Positions 60,501-64,000 of a stretch of DNA of 64,000 nucleotides are shown piece by piece. Position numbers and translations under genes: made by a program. The notes under the pieces are model-generated. The model had not been told where the DNA came from. It searched no databases and worked only from the letters and a program-made list of their open reading frames with translations. The DNA is from Apostichopus japonicus. Its lineage: Eukaryota > Echinodermata > Holothuroidea > Aspidochirotida > Stichopodidae. The DNA lies in assembly GCF_037975245.1 (NCBI RefSeq), contig NC_092562.1, positions 24,723,554-24,787,553 of the forward strand, in the 5' to 3' direction. Position 1 is the first letter of the stretch; every line of letters starts with the position of its first letter.

Positions 60501-63271
60501 AAAACATTCAACTTATAGCAATCTGGGAATCCCCAAGAATTTTTTTCCCTTAAGTATCTGTTTATAATTCCATGCCCTGGCAAGAGAATGAAACCAGGCA
60601 TTAGCAATCCAACTGATCACATCACGTTTTTCATTGAACAATACAGACCAATTCATTTTCACTAGCTGCAATCATTCCGCCCGGCTACATAATAGAAATA
60701 AATGATTCATAATTCATATTTATACAAAAAAAAAAATGAAATTCTGGGAAGCTGAATGTCTCAGCGATCAAGGGGAAAATGATAATCTTCTTCAAACTTT
60801 GATCTGTCTTAACTAAATATCATCTCATCTTTCCATTTAAAAAAGGCAATAAAGAATACATCTCTGAATGACAAAGAGTAATCATCTACATATTGGTTCA
60901 AAACTCCAAGTTAACTTAACAACAACTAAACAGCCTTAATTATCCAGGCCCTCTTTTACACAGTTCCTGGATTATGGGGATCCAAAACTCCTTCACCCAT
61001 TCCTCTGTTCATAATTGCTTCAGACCTAACAGCCATTAATCAAGAAATCACAGGATATTTGAACCCCTAACATGAGCGAAATATTGACTGTTAATTATCA
61101 GCAAATATTAATTGGCTGCACCCCTAATTGCCTATACAGTATAAACCAAAGTTTGTTGTAATTCAGGAAATATCCCAATGGGAACTTAATTTTAATCAGT
61201 AGATTTTTTCAACAACTATGAAGGATATTTTTTTGCAGCATAATGACCAAAATTGTGAAATTTTAAGCCTGTTCAAAAAGAGTGCACATTTTTCTACAAT
61301 ACTCCAATATTTTCAAATTCCCATCTGATAACAGCATGTTTTGTTACAATTATAACTGCCAAAGCATGTTTTGGACAGTTATTTAGTTACTGCAGTTAAT
61401 AACTTTACAAAACATATATTTATTTGGACAATAGCAAACTTGTAAACTACACTAAAGTAAAGGAAACTTTTGTAGCCAAATCTTTGTCATATCATGATAA
61501 AGACCCCATACTAATAATAAAACCGGAAAATCATATGTATACAAAAATCAGGGGTGATCCTTTCGGAGTAAAAAAAAAACTTAAAAATACATGAAAATTT
61601 CAAGGAAATTCATGTGCAGAATTCGTTGTAGATGTAGTAGGACAAACACAAAATGAAGACTTCCAAAAAGAATGAAAAAATGAGCAGAATTCTGGTGGAT
61701 AAAAAGCTCACACTAGAATCTTGGAGAGGGGGTGGGGGAGGGGGAGAGGGGGGTGGGGGCAGTGCAAGAATGTTACCAAGTTGTAGGTATGTTAATATGG
61801 AGTGTGTATACACAGAAGACTCAGATAAGAGAGAGAGGATCATTCGGTGTCAAATCAAGGATGGCTGTTGCTGGACCCTCTCCAAAAATTACCACCCTCA
61901 TGACATGTGCATACAGTATTTTGAAAATTTCTGTTGCATTGCTTTAAAATTGTATATTGCAAATATGAATTGTTTATAGGACATTGAATTCTGCACATTA
62001 TTGAATTGAATGACTTTGAAGTACAATACCTAGGCTAAAAAACATATGGAATAGCAAAACAGGCAAAACCATTTTTTTGTAAAAATTCCAAGCTTTGAGG
62101 ATTTTTCATTTAAAAACAGAGCAAAATACCCTCCTGAATTTATTTTGTACAAACAGGGTGGTACTATATATCTCTTCTAGAAAAAATAATCAGATTTTTG
62201 CAATGTGACTCATTTTGAATTATTGGCTTTCAAAGACCTCTTTTGTACATCGGATCTACTTTACAATACAACCTCATAAAATTAATATTGAGAATAGCTA
62301 GTACCCTGAAATTTGTTAAGATGTAAGAACTTTACACATTATAATAAAATTGAAAAACCCTCAGAGCTCTCACATGGTTGCGTGTGTAAAAACTTGGCAA
62401 CAAAGACCCTCCCTAATGCTGAATTGCAGCATGAAATAGCAACTTAAGTGTTGCAGAACTTACCAATATATATTTAATACAGGAAAGCATTGTAATCATT
62501 ATTTTGTATTACTGGATTTAATAATCTCTGCAAGAATCAAGTATCCTGAAGCAATAGTTTAGGAGCAATTCATCACCAAAAAGAGCACATTTTATAGGGA
62601 AAAATACCAAAATTGAATATTTTGACCTAACTTCACAAGACAATGCCTTATAGTGTATTTGTTATGTTTCCATATATATGGGATAGAATCTATGGGCTTC
62701 TGTAATAGGAAGGTAGTAGGATGTTTAATTGCTGAGAAATGAGACCACAAAACTCAAGAAAATACCATGAATATGTGATATTTGATATGTGATATATTAT
62801 TATTATAATTTTGAAGCAATGCAACAGATATTTTCAGGATATACTTATTTCATGGTGTTTCAAGCATACCATAGTGGTAAGTTGGTAAGAATTAGAAGGG
62901 GTCGAACTACAACATTCTCCAAAAATCTGGTGATTTTTATATCGAATGACCCTGAAGTTGATCCATTGATCAGAACTTTCCATGTTTTACAGCAAATTCC
63001 TTATCCATACTGTACATTTCAAAATTACAACTGTCAGCATTCTGTGATTGGTGTACTGAGGAGCCCTTACTACTCCTTGTGGAGAAAGTGCTTAACTGTG
63101 CTTAACTGGTGCATGAAATTTACCGAGTAAAATGTGGGTAAAAAACTCACCATTTGTAACATCTGTGGCAGTGGATTGGGTCTCTGGTTCCACAACTGCC
63201 TTCCTCACCATCAGTTGAATGATATTGTTCAGCCCAACATCGTAATCAAACAGTGTATGGCTTTTTTCCAG
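38784..63271 (-). CDS. UHRF1: UHRF1/UHRF2-type E3 ubiquitin ligase (gene; 5' exon(s) outside window)
   Basis: Sixteen coding exons placed by homology and GT-AG sites join without a frame break to 761 codons plus stop; about 50 N-terminal residues lie beyond the right edge. In order: the end of the ubiquitin-like domain, an acidic linker, the tandem Tudor domain (GAWFEA ... NYN ... RGFWYD), the PHD finger, the SRA domain ([12 protein letters not shown] finger, [25 protein letters not shown]) and a C3HC4 RING. UHRF1 reads hemimethylated DNA and histone H3, ubiquitinates H3 and recruits DNMT1 during replication. Length and domain order match vertebrate UHRF1. The outgroup gene precedes the vertebrate UHRF1/UHRF2 split, so the symbol is for orientation. 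One SRA exon is duplicated (48095-48199 and 47903-48007). Confidence 0.95.
40458..40556 (-). CDS. UHRF1: UHRF exon, first half of RING
   Basis: 99 nt (33 codons), acceptor tctgtgaag, donor GCAAG|gtaagt, phase 0 to 0. It encodes [20 protein letters not shown] and CKHNVCK, which supply the first Cys pairs and the His of the C3HC4 RING. Confidence 0.94.
41041..41177 (-). CDS. UHRF1: UHRF exon, linker before RING
   Basis: 137 nt, acceptor tataataag, donor GAGAG|gtgaat, phase 1 to 0. It encodes [11 protein letters not shown] and [20 protein letters not shown], matching the conserved helix before the RING in UHRF1. Confidence 0.93.
41458..42490. repeat. Intronic minisatellite, unit about 85 bp, interrupted by a MITE
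   Basis: Six or seven units share tagttgccacaaatgagcct, atgttcgatctactccgtac, catgtatgaacaacctgtgt and gcagcattatctcttctta. The array lies in a UHRF intron and is split by the transposon at 41940-42344. Confidence 0.9.
41940..42344. mobile_element. Harbinger-like MITE with TTA duplication
   Basis: This 405-bp element has terminal inverted repeats AGGCCCGGTCACACTA and TAGTGTGACCGGGCCT and is flanked by TTA at 41937-41939 and 42345-42347. Because it sits inside a minisatellite, neighbouring units show the empty site (ctcttcttagtgtgttc with one TTA), confirming the 3-bp duplication. A TWA duplication is the hallmark of PIF/Harbinger elements. There is no transposase. Confidence 0.85.
42896..43019 (-). 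CDS. UHRF1: UHRF exon, charged linker after SRA
   Basis: 124 nt, acceptor tattctcag, donor AAAG|gtatgt, phase 0 to 1. It encodes [18 protein letters not shown], then a polar linker with NNNNSESDE and a basic KGKRKLSK end, probably part of the polybasic region or a nuclear localisation signal. Confidence 0.93.
43702..43839 (-). CDS. UHRF1: UHRF exon, SRA end
   Basis: 138 nt, acceptor tcttaaag, donor TGAG|gtatgt, phase 0 to 0. It encodes [40 protein letters not shown] and LTVE, the C-terminal part of the SRA domain. Confidence 0.96.
44228..44390 (-). CDS. UHRF1: UHRF exon, SRA C-terminal part
   Basis: 163 nt, acceptor atttttcag, donor TAAG|gtaaga, phase 2 to 0. It encodes [31 protein letters not shown] and [11 protein letters not shown], all strongly conserved. 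Confidence 0.96.
44972..45078 (-). CDS. UHRF1: UHRF exon, SRA pocket and NKR finger
   Basis: 107 nt, acceptor tcataacag, donor ATCT|gtaagc, phase 0 to 2. It encodes [20 protein letters not shown] and [12 protein letters not shown]. It contains the stacking Tyr and Thr of FTYTG and the Arg of the NKR finger that fills the gap left by the flipped base. It is shared by both SRA versions. Confidence 0.95.
45120..45345. repeat. Intronic tandem repeat, unit about 85 bp
   Basis: Three partial copies share gaggtcaaagcatcaacaac, aatgtttctttctgaaacat and cattgtcaacaatcaagtaa. They lie just upstream (in the transcript) of the SRA exon at 44972-45078. Confidence 0.8.
47903..48007 (-). CDS. UHRF1: UHRF SRA exon, version B (UHRF2-like alternative)
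   Basis: This is a second open version of the same exon, again 105 nt and phase 0-0, with acceptor gactctgtag|GTAAGT and donor AGCAG|gtcaga. It encodes [20 protein letters not shown] and [13 protein letters not shown]. It matches version A at 24 of 35 residues. The changes fall on pocket positions: the A463-G465 loop becomes S-G-A, Y466 becomes F, E467 A and D469 E, in human numbering. VGG and FADE are the vertebrate UHRF2 states as I recall them. There is no stop, frameshift or splice-site loss. Mutually exclusive use with version A is the simplest reading. Confidence 0.88.
48008..48094 (-). other. 87-nt intron between the two alternative SRA exons
   Basis: It starts gttaga and ends ctctgtag, with a T-rich stretch in the middle. 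It is short relative to the other introns of the gene (hundreds to thousands of nt), which could make splicing of A to B inefficient and favour inclusion of one exon only. Confidence 0.75.
48095..48199 (-). CDS. UHRF1: UHRF SRA exon, version A (UHRF1-like)
   Basis: 105 nt, 35 codons, phase 0-0; acceptor tgataatag|GTGAGT, donor ACGAG|gttaga. It encodes [20 protein letters not shown] and [13 protein letters not shown], matching vertebrate UHRF1 at the thumb Val of HVAG and at the pocket residues Tyr and Asp of AGGYEDD (human Y466, D469). The partner pocket residues (YT of FTYTG) and NKR finger come from the next exon at 44972-45078. Confidence 0.95.
48262..48580. repeat. Duplicated segment carrying AG|GTATGT junctions
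   Basis: Two copies about 180 nt apart share aaagaacatacctgtatgta, acacagg, tatacttt, gcagct, acaacaaagtcacaacaaaa and tttagta. On the minus strand each holds cccctgtgttacatacag|gtatgttc, a 3' splice-site-like sequence fused to a 5' splice-site-like one (junctions at 48281/48280 and 48462/48461). They lie in the intron before SRA exon A. Confidence 0.75.
50024..50131 (-). CDS. UHRF1: UHRF exon, start of SRA domain
   Basis: 108 nt (36 codons), acceptor cttctgcag, donor CCAA|gtaagt, phase 0 to 0. It encodes [20 protein letters not shown] and [10 protein letters not shown]. It can splice in frame to either of the two alternative SRA exons. Confidence 0.95.
50810..50933 (-). CDS. UHRF1: UHRF exon, end of PHD and basic linker
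   Basis: 124 nt, acceptor catttag, donor GAAAG|gtaaca, phase 2 to 0. It encodes YCPICKND (last PHD ligands) and [20 protein letters not shown], the conserved linker into the SRA domain. Confidence 0.95.
51060..51530 (-). mobile_element. 3' fragment of a LINE (endonuclease-reverse transcriptase type)
   Basis: The minus-strand frame 51102-51485 encodes [39 protein letters not shown] and [14 protein letters not shown], the C-terminal signature common to many invertebrate LINE ORF2 proteins. Upstream sequence reads on in another frame (IAIYGCE-like), so there is a frameshift, and the 5' end is cut at a (TA)n tract. A (CCAA)n plus (TA)n tail follows at about 51060-51092. It lies in a UHRF intron, in the same orientation as the gene. 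Confidence 0.85.
51528..51620. repeat. (TA)n with palindromic interruptions
   Basis: TATATA runs are interrupted by tctatatctatttatatata and its inverse aaatagatatagatatat, so the tract as a whole is an imperfect palindrome. It abuts the truncated 5' side of the LINE fragment. Confidence 0.85.
52194..52380 (-). CDS. UHRF1: UHRF exon, PHD finger
   Basis: 187 nt, acceptor tcaatag, donor AATG|gtaggt, phase 1 to 2. It encodes the pre-PHD and PHD cysteines ([20 protein letters not shown]) and [18 protein letters not shown], with the acidic residues that bind the H3 N terminus. Confidence 0.95.
52600..53065 (-). repeat. 78-bp minisatellite made of an exon end plus 5' splice site
   Basis: Five tandem units follow the UHRF exon 53066-53237 at the start of its intron. 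Each contains a copy of the exon's last 40 nt (for example gcctctggatcacccattaa, then ga) plus gtaagtat and about 30 nt of intron. All five keep GTAAGTAT at or near 52676, 52754, 52832, 52910 and 52988. The unit is mostly 78 nt (26 codons), so the exon's frame reads on until a TAG in the first unit. Confidence 0.9.
53066..53237 (-). CDS. UHRF1: UHRF exon, Tudor-PHD linker
   Basis: 172 nt, acceptor ttttctgcag, donor AAGA|gtaagt, phase 0 to 1. It encodes [30 protein letters not shown] (conserved end of the tandem Tudor) and [10 protein letters not shown], the linker that packs into the Tudor groove in vertebrates. Its last 40 nt and donor are tandemly copied into the intron. Confidence 0.93.
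54235..54749 (-). repeat. 61-bp minisatellite made of an exon end plus 5' splice site
   Basis: Eight tandem units follow the UHRF exon 54750-54918. Each holds gtagaagtaaggaatctt|gtaagtaccc, matching the true exon end gttgaagtaacagatctt|gtaagtaccc. Six units keep gtaagt; two (near 54325 and 54508) have gaaagt and have lost the donor. The open frames seen on the plus strand here are repeats of the unit, not genes. Confidence 0.9.
54750..54918 (-). CDS. UHRF1: UHRF exon, second Tudor part
   Basis: 169 nt, acceptor tgtcgtag, donor TCTT|gtaagt, phase 2 to 0. It encodes [20 protein letters not shown] and [20 protein letters not shown], with the cage Tyr in NYN and the conserved RGFWYD. The donor-containing end of this exon is the seed of the minisatellite that follows. 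Confidence 0.94.
55545..55792 (-). CDS. UHRF1: UHRF exon, first Tudor domain
   Basis: 248 nt, acceptor aatttag, donor AAGA|gtgagt, phase 0 to 2. It encodes [20 protein letters not shown], with the Phe of the H3K9me3 aromatic cage in GAWFEA, a long polar insertion ([15 protein letters not shown]) and CVIYHVRFE. Confidence 0.93.
56443..56579 (-). CDS. UHRF1: UHRF exon, acidic linker
   Basis: 137 nt, acceptor gttaccag, donor TAAG|gtatgt, phase 1 to 0. It encodes [14 protein letters not shown], an acidic [12 protein letters not shown] stretch and GPQGAYK, leading into the tandem Tudor domain. It is supported by exact phase and the family-like Asp/Ser-rich linker. Confidence 0.85.
57696..57827 (-). 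repeat. tRNA-Lys-derived sequence (SINE-like or tRNA pseudogene)
   Basis: The minus strand reads ttagctcagtcagtagagca (D arm, A box), ctcgtaa as anticodon loop, and gggttcaagcccc (T arm, B box), closely resembling eukaryotic tRNA-Lys(CUU) but with CGT in the anticodon position. The acceptor-stem halves (ataaggt and gttgggc) do not pair, so it is not a working tRNA gene. Related 26-nt sequences flank it (57696-57721 and 57802-57827). A tRNA-derived SINE head or decayed tRNA copy fits best. Confidence 0.65.
57828..63150 (-). other. Large UHRF intron (56580-63150), remaining part
   Basis: No exon is recognised between the linker exon (56443-56579) and the UBL exon (63151-63271). The intron is about 6.6 kb, with a C run at about 59659-59667, a purine-rich run at about 61725-61760 and otherwise AT-rich sequence. 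Open frames here are short and without family features. Confidence 0.6.
63151..63271 (-). CDS. UHRF1: UHRF exon, end of ubiquitin-like domain
   Basis: 121 nt, acceptor ttccctacag, donor AATG|gtgagt. It encodes [20 protein letters not shown], the C-terminal half of the UHRF ubiquitin-like fold, then the start of the linker ([15 protein letters not shown]). Phase 0 to 1. The preceding exon with the start codon is not in the window. A MITE ends 18 nt upstream of this exon. Confidence 0.92.
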
Positions 63272-63289
63272 CTGTAGGGAAGAAGTTAA

Positions 63290-63649
63290 AGGGTGTGAAG
63301 ACTCGCGCACAAAGAAACGTCTCATGCCGGTAATCTGACCTAGTTTCGAATGAGGTGTATAACAGAAATGTTAGACACCACCATCGATCCCAGAAAATGC
63401 ACACACAGCTTGCTACCATCGGTAATTAGACACTAGTGTTCAGTCAATACATACAGCTACGGTCAATTCCCACAACACAGTGTACATAGCAGCAATGGAC
63501 ATCTCAGGTCTAGATAAAAGATAACAAGGCATCACGTTTCATTGCTGTCTGCATTTTGTAGCCACAAGAAGAAAACTTCACTTGGAAGCAACGGAAAGTA
63601 AACTTTTTCAGAGCGCGGCACTCAGGTTTGGGGCGAGTCTTCAATGCCT
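63290..63649. mobile_element. TTAA-flanked MITE, copy 3
   Basis: This 360-bp copy starts agggtgtgaagactcgcgc and ends gggcgagtcttcaatgcct, with TTAA on both sides (63286-63289 and 63650-63653). It sits in the UHRF intron so close to the UBL exon that only 18 nt separate it from the exon's first base. Confidence 0.85.
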
Positions 63650-64000
63650 TTAAAGGTCCAGATTGCAATGACAGGACTTTTTTTAAATTCATCCAATATT
63701 GTTTGTCCGAATCAGGATGTATTTATCTGCAGAGACACCGACCATGACAATATATTACGTTATCATCATCAATCAAAAGAACTAACTAGATCAAAACTGA
63801 AAATACACATTTAAGGGTTATATTGTCATTTTTGGGGTTAAAAAGTAAGGCACATACTGTACAACTAAGCTAATTTTTGGAGTGGATTTTAAAGAATGAT
63901 TTAAGAAAAAAGATCCATTGTTTTCCAAATAACAAAATGTCCCATGATATGAGTTAAGGTTTTCTTTCTAAGGTTTTCTTTCTAAGGTTTGGTTTAAAGG
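63650..64000 (-). other. UHRF intron continuing out of the window
   Basis: I looked for the first UBL exon (a start codon followed by the typical MWIQVR-like phrase) on the minus strand and did not find it. The 5' exon lies beyond the right edge. Confidence 0.6.

Overview
The window looks like nuclear DNA of a marine invertebrate animal. The evidence is AT-rich sequence, long (TA)n and poly-G/C tracts, many intronic minisatellites, a Penelope-like retroelement, several small inverted-repeat DNA transposons, and intron-rich genes with clean GT-AG borders. An echinoderm, perhaps a sea cucumber, is my best guess. That is inference from general repeat style and gene content; nothing in the window proves the species.

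Layout. 1-2024: intergenic. 2025-7145 (+): a two-exon SLC5-type sodium/solute symporter whose intron carries an antisense, decayed Penelope-like element with a hammerhead-ribozyme core, bounded by (TA)n on both sides. 7455-8080: tandem 3' flank repeats. 8210-9874: a foldback-type element with long inverted arms, containing a second Penelope-like remnant with its own hammerhead core. 10061-13522 (+): a second, tandem SLC5 paralogue with the same intron position. 15372-21063 (-): a six-exon secreted lipase of the pancreatic lipase family (about 365 aa, complete triad, very short lid, no C-terminal PLAT domain). 21064-35000: gene-poor, with microsatellites and two weak candidate exons. 35060-37470: an approximately 85-bp minisatellite containing an exact 1000-bp duplication. 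38180-38465: 3' end of a LINE. 38784-63271 and beyond the right edge (-): a UHRF1/UHRF2-type gene (UBL, tandem Tudor, PHD, SRA, RING). I could place all but the first coding exon(s), and every junction keeps frame.

Most notable. (1) The UHRF gene carries two adjacent 105-nt, phase 0-0 versions of the SRA exon that forms part of the methylcytosine pocket. One is UHRF1-like (GGYEDD) and the other resembles vertebrate UHRF2 (VGG, FADE). They are separated by only 87 nt, which suggests an alternative or mutually exclusive exon pair that changes methyl-base reading. (2) Two introns of the same gene begin with minisatellites whose every unit is a copy of the preceding exon end plus its 5' splice site, giving rows of decoy donors. 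(3) Both SRA exons start with AG|GTRAGT, so splicing them in recreates a 5' splice site, as in recursive splicing. Two further AG|GTATGT junctions lie upstream in the same intron.

The genes do not form one pathway. The two transporters are a tandem pair with patchy, near-identical sequence that suggests gene conversion. The lipase is probably digestive or secretory, and UHRF is the maintenance-methylation reader and ubiquitin ligase. All exon coordinates were derived by eye from homology and splice consensus; no transcript data were available.
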